Positions 57,765 to 64,000 of a stretch of DNA of 64,000 nucleotides are shown one piece after another; within the stretch, counting starts at the first letter, position 1; each line of letters begins with the position of its first letter. The stretch is from Nemorincola caseinilytica (GTDB lineage: Bacteria > Bacteroidota > Bacteroidia > Chitinophagales > Chitinophagaceae), in NCBI RefSeq assembly GCF_039540515.1, contig NZ_BAABFA010000009.1, forward strand, positions 114,777-178,776, written 5' to 3'. The notes under the pieces are model-generated. The model had not been told where the DNA came from, did no database searches, and was given only the letters and a program-made list of their open reading frames with translations. Position numbers and translations under genes: made by a program.

Positions 57765-58748
57765 CTACTTCGTTGCCGGCACGAACTTGGTCACATTGTT
57801 CACCTGCGGTGGTATGCTGCGCAGGTAGGCATATATGGCCGCCAGGTCTTCGCGGCTCATTTTGCCATACATGGTCCATGGCATTATAGTGTTGAACGAG
57901 CCCATGGGCACACCCGGCGCCACATAGCCGCTATCGGCAAATGCCCTGAAGCGGTTGATGAACACATCCTCTGTCCAGCTGCCTATGCCCGTGTTCACAT
58001 CAGGCGTTATGTTCGATGAGCGCAGTATCGATCCGTCGTGGAAACGGAACTCCCTGCCACCGCTGTATTCCAGCTCTTTTATTATCTGTCCGCGTTTCTC
58101 GCGGGTATGGCATTCGTTGCAGCCGCTGGCATTCACCAGGTAGGCGCCATATGCCAGCTTATCTGCCGGGCTTGGGCGCTTGCCCGGTACGGCCTTGGCC
58201 GGTATGGTATTGATGATGATGTTCATCGGAAAGTCCGAGTGCGACTCTGCCACTTTGTTCTCTATACTGGGCAGTGTGCGCAGGTAGGCTATTATGCAGT
58301 GTATGTCCTCGGGGTCCATCTTCGCATAGTGTGTGTAGGGCATCACGGGGAACATGGCCCTGCCTTCCTTCGTTACTCCCGTGGTTATCACGCGGTACAG
58401 CTCGCCATCGCTGTAGCGGCTTATACCATAGGGCGTTATGTTGCGCGAGTAGTAGGTGCCGGGGAAACCCAGCTTCTTATCAAAGGTCTCACCACCCTTG
58501 CCCACAGTACCCGGCACCAGCGGGCCAGAGTATTTGGTCCAGTCGCGGGTAGAGTGGCAGTCCATACAGCCGCATACGGCATAGGCCAGGTATTCGCCAC
58601 GCTGCACCTTTTCGGGTGTTGTCTCTACTTTCAGGTCGGGGGCCTTGCCTACATTGGGCAGGGCCACCAGCGCATAGGTTATCAGCGTACCTACGCCTAC
58701 TATTACCACCAGCAGCAGGATACCTATTACTTTCAATACCTTTTTCAT
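57765..58748 (-). CDS. Membrane-anchored dihaem cytochrome c
   Basis: A 327-residue protein with an uncleaved N-terminal membrane helix (VIGILLLVVIVGVGTLITYA) and two class I cytochrome c domains. Each haem site is a CxxCH: CGCMDCHSTRDW near residue 60 and SGCNECHTREKRG near residue 210. Each domain has a distal Met (for example VMPYTHYAKM, and NTIMPWTMYGKM). It would transfer electrons on the periplasmic side, perhaps with a dehydrogenase elsewhere. It converges with the lipid kinase gene. Confidence 0.9.
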   Translation of the reverse strand: MKKVLKVIGILLLVVIVGVGTLITYALVALPNVGKAPDLKVETTPEKVQRGEYLAYAVCGCMDCHSTRDWTKYSGPLVPGTVGKGGETFDKKLGFPGTYYSRNITPYGISRYSDGELYRVITTGVTKEGRAMFPVMPYTHYAKMDPEDIHCIIAYLRTLPSIENKVAESHSDFPMNIIINTIPAKAVPGKRPSPADKLAYGAYLVNASGCNECHTREKRGQIIKELEYSGGREFRFHDGSILRSSNITPDVNTGIGSWTEDVFINRFRAFADSGYVAPGVPMGSFNTIMPWTMYGKMSREDLAAIYAYLRSIPPQVNNVTKFVPATK

Positions 58749-58848
58749 AACAGCTTTTTTGTGAATGACCCGAAATAAAAAGTGACATCGCTACGACACA
58801 TCGTGTCATAACAATGTCACAAGATAATGAGACATTTATATTTTTAAA

Positions 58849-59010
58849 CTATCGGAGCAAAAAATATAGCCCGCCTATCATGTAGATGATGATGCCGGCA
58901 ATGGCCAGCAGGAACAGGTAGCCTGCATAGTGCATAATAGAAGATACGGCCTTGTTCTGCACGCGTACCTTACCCAGTTCTTTTATCTGTTTCCCTATTT
59001 CCTGTTCCAT
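58849..59010 (-). CDS. Small single-helix membrane protein (53 residues)
   Basis: The frame from the ATG at 59010 encodes 53 residues starting MEQEIGKQIKELGKVRVQNK, a charged amphipathic stretch, then one long hydrophobic helix (AGYLFLLAIAGIIIYMIGG) and LYFLLR at the end. Codon use is like the neighbours. It begins 10 bases after the carbonic anhydrase stop on the same strand and so is probably cotranscribed. I do not recognise a family. Confidence 0.7.
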   Translation of the reverse strand: MEQEIGKQIKELGKVRVQNKAVSSIMHYAGYLFLLAIAGIIIYMIGGLYFLLR

Positions 59011-59020
59011 ATGGGCGGTG

Positions 59021-59662
59021 TTATTCTTCGCCGGTGAGGTCGTATATCTTCTGTATGTTCTTCAGCACTGCGTCAAAGTCTATCGCCAGGTCCTTTATAT
59101 GCCCCGTCTCCAGGTCAAAGACCCAGCCGTGTACCACGGGGTATCTGTTCTTCATATAGCTCTTCTGCACCACGGCCATCTTTATCACGTTTATGCACTG
59201 CTCCTGCACGTTCAGCTCGGCCAGGCGGTCGTAGCGCTTGTGTTCGTCCTGTATGCCATCCAGCTCGGCCTGGTGCAGGCGGTACACATCGCGTATGTTG
59301 CGCAGCCATGGGTTCAGTATGCCCATGTCTTTGGGTTGCATCGCAGCCTTTACCCCGCCGCAGTTGTAGTGGCCGCATACTATTATGTGTTTCACATGCA
59401 ACTGCGCTACCGCATAGTTCACCACCGACATCGCATTCAGGTCCACACTGGCCACTACATTGGCTATGTTCCTGTGTACGAATACCTCTCCCGGCTCCAG
59501 CCCCATTATCTCGTTGGCAGGTATGCGGCTGTCAGAGCAGCCTATGTACAGGAACTCCGGCGACTGCTGCCCGGACAGGCGCTCGAAGAAATGCTTGTCC
59601 TTTGCCATCATCGATGCTACCCATCGGCGGTTGTTCTCAAAAAGTTCCTCGTAGGTGGTCAT
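59021..59662 (-). CDS. Beta-class carbonic anhydrase
   Basis: A 213-residue enzyme that interconverts CO2 and bicarbonate. The zinc ligands are visible as Cys and Asp in IGCSDSRIPANEIMGLEPGE (the dyad Asp/Arg included) and His and Cys in HIIVCGHYNCGGVKAAM. The length and the YEELFENNRRW start are typical of the bacterial beta class. A 53-residue membrane protein gene follows closely on the same strand. The bicarbonate it makes could feed carB, but the two are far apart. Confidence 0.95.
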   Translation of the reverse strand: MTTYEELFENNRRWVASMMAKDKHFFERLSGQQSPEFLYIGCSDSRIPANEIMGLEPGEVFVHRNIANVVASVDLNAMSVVNYAVAQLHVKHIIVCGHYNCGGVKAAMQPKDMGILNPWLRNIRDVYRLHQAELDGIQDEHKRYDRLAELNVQEQCINVIKMAVVQKSYMKNRYPVVHGWVFDLETGHIKDLAIDFDAVLKNIQKIYDLTGEE

Positions 59663-59764
59663 AAGTGCAACTTTCAGACAATATTACATAATGAATGGAA
59701 TAAAGATTTCAAAAACAGGCGATAACGGTTATTTTTACACCCTTAATAATAAAATAAGGTAATA

Positions 59765-60772
59765 ATGAAACTGGTCACATATTCGGATAATGGACGCGAG
59801 CAGCTGGGCTTCCTGGTGAATGGCAATATATATGCCACTACCGCGGCCGACAGCAGCCTGCCCGCTACCATGAGCGAACTGCTGCAGAACTGGGAGGCCA
59901 GGATAGATGCAATGAAGGCCACGGCTACCGCGATAGCCCAGGGCAATACCACTGCCGAAGGCATTCCTTATACAGGTATGAATGTGCTGGCCCCCGTGCC
60001 GCGCCCCACATCCTGCAGGGATGGCTACGCCTTTCGCCAGCATGTGGCGGCCGCAAGGCGCAACCGAAAGGTGGATATGATAGCCGAGTTCGACCAATAC
60101 CCTATTTTCTACTTCACTAATCACAATGCCATACAGGGCCCCGGCGACATACTGTGTATGCCCGACCATTTCAAAAAGCTCGATTTCGAGCTGGAGGCGG
60201 CCATAGTCATATGCAAAAAGGGCAGGAACATCACCGCTGCCGAAGCCGATAGCTATATAGGCGGCTACATGATAATGAACGACATGAGCGCCCGCACCCT
60301 GCAGATGGAAGAGATGTTGCTGAACCTGGGGCCCGCCAAGGGCAAGGATTTCAGCACCGTCATAGGGCCCATACTGGTGACCCCCGATGAGCTGGAGCCT
60401 TACAAGATACCCGCCAAGCCCGGCCATACCGGCAACAATTACGCCCTGAAGATGACCTGTACCGTGAACGGCGTGCAGGTAAGCGAGGGTAATGTGGGCG
60501 ATATGGACTGGACATTTGCCGAAATAGTAGAGCGCTGCGCCTATGGCGTAGATATACTGCCCGGCGATGTGATAGGCAGCGGCACTGTAGGTACAGGCTG
60601 TTTCCTGGAGCTGAACGGTACCGGCAAACTGACGGATCCCAATTACAAGGAACAATGGCTGCAGGCAGGCGACGTGGTAGAGATGGATATAGCCCATTTA
60701 GGACATTTAAGCAATACAATAGTTGCAGATAAGACAGATCTGAGTATCTTGGGGCTGAAGAAAATGGGCTAG
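59765..60772 (+). CDS. Fumarylacetoacetate hydrolase family protein
   Basis: A 335-residue FAH-fold protein. The metal-binding pattern is visible as the Glu residues of KKLDFELEAAIVICKKGRN and the Asp in YMIMNDMSARTLQ, and the C-terminal part has GDVIGSGTVGTGCFLEL, a typical FAH loop. In tyrosine breakdown this family cleaves fumarylacetoacetate to fumarate and acetoacetate; others hydrate or decarboxylate related diketo acids. The substrate is inferred, not shown. It lies 71 bases before the 3-hydroxyacyl-CoA dehydrogenase gene, which suggests a catabolic unit. Confidence 0.85.
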   Translation: MKLVTYSDNGREQLGFLVNGNIYATTAADSSLPATMSELLQNWEARIDAMKATATAIAQGNTTAEGIPYTGMNVLAPVPRPTSCRDGYAFRQHVAAARRNRKVDMIAEFDQYPIFYFTNHNAIQGPGDILCMPDHFKKLDFELEAAIVICKKGRNITAAEADSYIGGYMIMNDMSARTLQMEEMLLNLGPAKGKDFSTVIGPILVTPDELEPYKIPAKPGHTGNNYALKMTCTVNGVQVSEGNVGDMDWTFAEIVERCAYGVDILPGDVIGSGTVGTGCFLELNGTGKLTDPNYKEQWLQAGDVVEMDIAHLGHLSNTIVADKTDLSILGLKKMG

Positions 60773-60843
60773 TGGCCCTGAAGGGCATTTTTGCGCCTCT
60801 GAAAAAGCACACAACAACTAATTTGGTCGACCTGGAAAGATAG

Positions 60844-62004
60844 ATGACAGCAAGTACGATAGTAGGTGTAATAGGCTCCGGAGCAATGGGGGCCGGCATA
60901 GCGCAGGTAGCTGCGGCGGCCGGTCATAAGGTGGTGCTATACGACAGCAACCCCACCGCGCTGGAAAAAGCAAAGAACAACCTCACCGCTACCCTCGCCA
61001 AGCTGGAAGAAAAAGGAAAGATACCATCTGCAAAGGCCATCCTGGACAGGATGACATTCGCAGAGCGGGTGAACGCTTTTGCCGATTGCGGCCTGGTAAT
61101 AGAGGCCATAGTAGAGAAGCTGGACATAAAACAGGCCGTTATGGCCAAGGTAGAGAGCGTGGTAGACAAGGCCTGCGTACTGGCCAGCAATACTTCATCG
61201 CTGTCCATCACCTCTATAGCCGCGGCCTGCACCGTGCCATCGCGCGTCATAGGGCTGCATTTCTTCAATCCTGCGCCGCTTATGGCGCTGGTAGAGGTGA
61301 TACCCGCCCTGCAGACAGACCCGGAACTGGTACTACAGGCCACCGCCCTTATGAGAACATGGGGCAAAACACCGGTAGTGGCCAAAGACACCCCCGGCTT
61401 TATAGTGAACCGTGTGGCAAGGCCATTCTATGGCGAAGCCATTCGCATATACGAAGAAGGACTGGCCGATATGGCCACCATAGATCATGCAATGACCACA
61501 TACGGAGGTTTCCGTATGGGGCCATTCACCCTTATGGACCATATAGGGCATGACGTGAATTATGTGGTCACCGAGACCGTCTTCCAGTCCTTCTACTTCG
61601 ACCCCCGCTACAAACCGTCCTTCTCCCAGAAAAGGCTGCTAGAGGCAGGCTGGCTGGGCAAGAAGACAGGCAGGGGTTTCTACGATCATACTGCCGGGGC
61701 AGAAATGCCGACGGCCGATACGAATGAGGAAAAAGCAAAGATGATAGCAGAGCGCATTATAGCCATGCTCATCAACGAAGCTGTGGATGCGCTGCATCTG
61801 GGAGTGGCCTCTGCCACCGACCTGGAGACCGCTATGACCCGGGGTGTGAACTACCCTAAAGGGCTATTGGCGTGGTGCGATGAATGGGGCAGCGAAAAAT
61901 GCCTGTCGCTGCTCGATGCGTTGTACAACGAATATCATGAGGACCGGTACCGTGCGAGTGCATTATTGAGAAAACAGGCTATGGGAAATAAAAAATTTGT
62001 TTAA
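60844..62004 (+). CDS. 3-hydroxyacyl-CoA dehydrogenase
   Basis: This enzyme oxidises 3-hydroxyacyl-CoA to 3-ketoacyl-CoA with NAD in fatty acid or aromatic acid breakdown. The NAD-binding fold starts VGVIGSGAMGAGIAQVAAAA (GxGxxG). The catalytic His and Glu are in RVIGLHFFNPAPLMALVEVI, and the C-terminal dimerisation domain follows with KDTPGFIVNRVARPFYGEAI. The 386-residue length reflects a second, shorter C-terminal 3HCDH-type domain (AMLINEAVDALHLGVASATD). It resembles PaaH-type enzymes, but no other phenylacetate genes are here. Confidence 0.93.
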   Translation: MTASTIVGVIGSGAMGAGIAQVAAAAGHKVVLYDSNPTALEKAKNNLTATLAKLEEKGKIPSAKAILDRMTFAERVNAFADCGLVIEAIVEKLDIKQAVMAKVESVVDKACVLASNTSSLSITSIAAACTVPSRVIGLHFFNPAPLMALVEVIPALQTDPELVLQATALMRTWGKTPVVAKDTPGFIVNRVARPFYGEAIRIYEEGLADMATIDHAMTTYGGFRMGPFTLMDHIGHDVNYVVTETVFQSFYFDPRYKPSFSQKRLLEAGWLGKKTGRGFYDHTAGAEMPTADTNEEKAKMIAERIIAMLINEAVDALHLGVASATDLETAMTRGVNYPKGLLAWCDEWGSEKCLSLLDALYNEYHEDRYRASALLRKQAMGNKKFV

Positions 62005-62013
62005 TTTTCGGTG

Positions 62014-62703
62014 ATGAAACCAATTCTCCTGGCTCTTTTATTATCTTTTTCCGCTGTCACGGGATACTCCCAGAAGAATTCGATAATAGGCGTTTTTGCA
62101 GGTGGTGGCATAGCTACTACCAGCAATTACGATGTAGCATTGTCAGGTGGTATTGATTACGCGAAAGGCCTCAATGTCTGGTCTTTCTTAGGAATGGAAG
62201 TAGCCTATCAGCAGTTCTCCCTACTTTACGACAACGAAGCCAACGGCGCCAAAAGGGCCACCGGTTTTGCAGGCGAGATACTGCGCCACAATAGCGCCTA
62301 CCTCTTTCTTTCCCCAAAATTCAGGTACTGTGCAGGCCGCTACCGCAATACACACATCTATGTAAATGCCGGTATAGGTATGAATATGGGCGGCTACGAC
62401 TCGCTGCGCCGCTGGAGCTCCATATCTACCCCCAACGGCATAGTGCGCTCCGATACTACGCTCGATCAGTCGGCCAATATCAAAAGCATGGTGCTGCGTG
62501 TAGGTATGGGTATCACCCAGTACTTATACATGGGCAACAACTGGCGATTCACCTTCACAGGCGACTTCGGCTTTCTGCCCGGCAGCCTCACCGAGACCGG
62601 CAATCCTTCGGTAGATGTGTCGCGTACACCCTACAGCCCCTCCAAGCTCAACCCCACATACATATCGCTGCGCATAGGTATATCCCGCACCCGCAACCGA
62701 TAA
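62014..62703 (+). CDS. Outer-membrane beta-barrel protein (tandem copy 1)
   Basis: A protein of about 229 residues from the ATG at 62014, with a signal peptide (MKPILLALLLSFSAVTGYS) and a barrel of alternating strands. AYLFLSPKFRYCAGRY, HIYVNAGIGMNMGGYDSL and FGFLPGSLTETGNPS have counterparts in the next gene, so the two look like diverged tandem duplicates. The family resembles small porin-like outer-membrane proteins of Bacteroidota; function is unknown. Confidence 0.8.
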   Translation: MKPILLALLLSFSAVTGYSQKNSIIGVFAGGGIATTSNYDVALSGGIDYAKGLNVWSFLGMEVAYQQFSLLYDNEANGAKRATGFAGEILRHNSAYLFLSPKFRYCAGRYRNTHIYVNAGIGMNMGGYDSLRRWSSISTPNGIVRSDTTLDQSANIKSMVLRVGMGITQYLYMGNNWRFTFTGDFGFLPGSLTETGNPSVDVSRTPYSPSKLNPTYISLRIGISRTRNR

Positions 62704-62736
62704 GCTACCTGCATAGTACCAAATGATACACGGCCT

Positions 62737-63399
62737 ATGAAACATCGTATACTTATAGCGCTGCTTTGCTGTGTATGTATATCTGCCTCGGGGCAGGGCG
62801 GTATGTATGGTGCGCAGGCGGGCATGGGCTATACGCCCGGCTATGCATCGCGCCTCACACCTGCTGTAGAGGCCTATTACCTGCACAAGGTCATGTACCA
62901 TTTCTATGCCGGGGGCTCGCTCTTCTTCCAGCGCTATTCGTTCAAGACCGATGTAGGCTCCGGCGCTGCCCACTATGGCAATGTGCTGAGTATGGAACAA
63001 CGTTCCAGCTACATCTTCCTTTCGCCCAAGGTCGATTATGCCATCAATTACCGCAGCTACTTCCATGTCTTCGCCACCTTTGGCCTGGGTGTGCGCGTGG
63101 GCGGCAGAGAGCTCTCCTATACCCACTCTCCCATCTGGACAACGCCCGGCGGCACACCATATGGCGCCGATACCCTTGCGGTCAATACATCCTACAACCT
63201 GCCCGGCACTAAGGCGCGCTTCGGGTTCGGTCTCGCAGAGCGCATTCCCACGCTCCGTTTCTGGAACATCATGTTATCGCAGGAGGTAGGCTTTATGCCG
63301 GGCAGCCTCAGCAAGGGCCCATATGCCCTTAGCACACCCTATGTATGCTTCCAGGTAGGCATCATGCACAAGTACCCGCAGGTGTTCGTAGAATATTAG
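62737..63399 (+). CDS. Outer-membrane beta-barrel protein (tandem copy 2)
   Basis: A 220-residue outer-membrane protein with a signal peptide (MKHRILIALLCCVCISASG). Strands SSYIFLSPKVDYAINYRSYF, FHVFATFGLGVRVGG and VGFMPGSLSKGPYALS parallel those of the gene 33 bases upstream, indicating tandem duplication and divergence. It converges with the DinB gene. Function is unknown. Confidence 0.8.
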   Translation: MKHRILIALLCCVCISASGQGGMYGAQAGMGYTPGYASRLTPAVEAYYLHKVMYHFYAGGSLFFQRYSFKTDVGSGAAHYGNVLSMEQRSSYIFLSPKVDYAINYRSYFHVFATFGLGVRVGGRELSYTHSPIWTTPGGTPYGADTLAVNTSYNLPGTKARFGFGLAERIPTLRFWNIMLSQEVGFMPGSLSKGPYALSTPYVCFQVGIMHKYPQVFVEY

Positions 63400-63415
63400 G
63401 TCTGCAGAAAAAGGG

Positions 63416-63868
63416 TCACAGGTAGCGTTCCTGTACCACGTTCATATGGTGGCGCACATGCCCCAGCATTATGTATGCCCATGCGCGTGCGGTGGTCATA
63501 CGGCCGTCCACATTGCTGGCCTGCAGCCATTTGTCTTTTGCAAAGCTCATGAGCATCAGCTCTGTGGCACCCCGTACCGCCGCGAACTCCTCTATTATAT
63601 CTTCCATCGGCCGGCCGGTATTGTCCACACCGGCGGCATACAGGTTCTCGTCCATCAGGCCCAGCACGGTATGGCTGTCGCCGCGTGCGGCCGCCAGGGC
63701 GCGGTAGCTCATCACCCGCTCGGTATCTATTATGTGCACCAGTATATCCTTTATGCTCCACTTGCCGGGGGCATAGCGGTAGTTGTGCATCTCCTCAGGA
63801 ATATCGTGGAACAGTTGCAGTGCCGCATCTGTCTCCTGCCACATCACAGTAGCCAGGTCGCCATCCAT
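63416..63868 (-). CDS. DinB-family four-helix-bundle protein
   Basis: A 150-residue DinB/YfiT-type protein, a four-helix bundle that usually binds one metal through three His residues. Here those are likely the His in DILVHIIDTERVMSYRALAA and the two late ones in IMLGHVRHHMNVVQERYL. Some members are DNA-damage-inducible or use bacillithiol/mycothiol; the role is unknown in this group. It is separated by 16 bases from a partial gene upstream, on the same strand. Confidence 0.85.
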   Translation of the reverse strand: MDGDLATVMWQETDAALQLFHDIPEEMHNYRYAPGKWSIKDILVHIIDTERVMSYRALAAARGDSHTVLGLMDENLYAAGVDNTGRPMEDIIEEFAAVRGATELMLMSFAKDKWLQASNVDGRMTTARAWAYIMLGHVRHHMNVVQERYL

Positions 63869-63884
63869 AAGTGTTCGAAAGTCG

Positions 63885-64000
63885 TTATGGTGATTTATTC
63901 ATCTTTGTTGGATCCCCTCCACACAGGAGTACTATTTCTTTTATTAATTCCTCTTCGAGGTCTAGAGCGAATTTTAGTTTGGTGATCTTATACCCCGTCA
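63885..64000 (-). CDS. C-terminal end of an unknown gene, 5' end outside window
   Basis: From the right edge to a TAA at 63887-63885 the minus strand is open for 37 codons, ending LDLEEELIKEIVLLCGGDPT then KMNKSP. The composition is more AT-rich than the DinB gene that follows 16 bases later. Too little is present to name a family, and a chance open frame of this length is possible. Confidence 0.35.
   Translation of the reverse strand, partial: TGYKITKLKFALDLEEELIKEIVLLCGGDPTKMNKSP

Noticed and set aside
59765..62004. Phenylacetate degradation cluster
   Set aside because: The 3-hydroxyacyl-CoA dehydrogenase resembles PaaH, but no paaABCDE, paaG, paaK or paaZ gene lies nearby, so the pathway cannot be assigned.

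Overview
The window comes from the chromosome of a member of the Bacteroidota, most likely the order Chitinophagales. The evidence is a set of lineage markers: a PorP/SprF-type protein beside a 1534-residue PKD protein with a gliding/T9SS type B C-terminus, a DUF5723-OmpA protein with thrombospondin type 3 repeats, a DUF4476 protein, a PagL-like acyloxyacyl hydrolase, a Wzi-like barrel, a TonB receptor with a carboxypeptidase-like N-terminal domain, and many TAnnTTTG -7 promoter elements with few Shine-Dalgarno sites. The DNA is moderately GC-rich, yet ATA is used very often for isoleucine. I assigned no species. I saw no rRNA or tRNA gene, CRISPR array, intact insertion sequence or prophage.

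Layout. 1-7.0 kb: a 5'-truncated nuclease-like gene, a large NtrY-like sensor kinase directly abutting mazG, a GNAT acetyltransferase and the menaquinone gene mqnC. 7.0-10.8 kb: a RelE-type toxin-antitoxin pair and two POT peptide transporters. 10.8-18.3 kb (mostly + strand): purD, the OmpA protein, then HU, a TPR protein, a 30-residue basic ribosome-associated-type protein and RNase G. 18.3-24.7 kb (- strand): a zinc-motif-less M16 protein, an acyl-CoA thioesterase, a polytopic membrane protein and carB. 25-27.5 kb: mreBCD. 27.6-31.5 kb (- strand): a FrnE/DsbA-like protein and the ribosomal/translation cluster rplM-rpsI-rpsB-tsf. 31.7-40.3 kb: an orphan HI0074-like gene, dihydroorotase, a Wzi-like barrel, a MurG-like glycosyltransferase, an aminotransferase, an OmpR-type regulator and an acyloxyacyl hydrolase. 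40.3-52 kb: an exported protein and TonB receptor, DUF4476, NhaD, and the PorP/PKD pair. 52.3-64 kb: mutL, a small AT-rich island with two unknown genes, a YcxB-like protein, nadC with a lipid kinase, a dihaem cytochrome c, carbonic anhydrase with a 53-residue membrane protein, a fumarylacetoacetate hydrolase family protein with a 3-hydroxyacyl-CoA dehydrogenase, two tandem outer-membrane barrels, a DinB protein and a partial gene.

Most genes are housekeeping or envelope functions in short operons: translation, cell shape, pyrimidine and purine synthesis, and cell surface. The least ordinary features are two in-frame insertions in carB, one of which is a copy of an intergenic palindromic repeat seen at four other places; an RG/GGG-rich tail on ribosomal protein S2; a MutL whose endonuclease motifs look degraded; small proteins easily missed in annotation; and small AT-rich or orphan genes next to dispersed repeats. 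I found no convincing multi-gene defence or biosynthetic system. The AT-rich island at 54.2-55.3 kb is the best candidate for accessory genes of unknown function.
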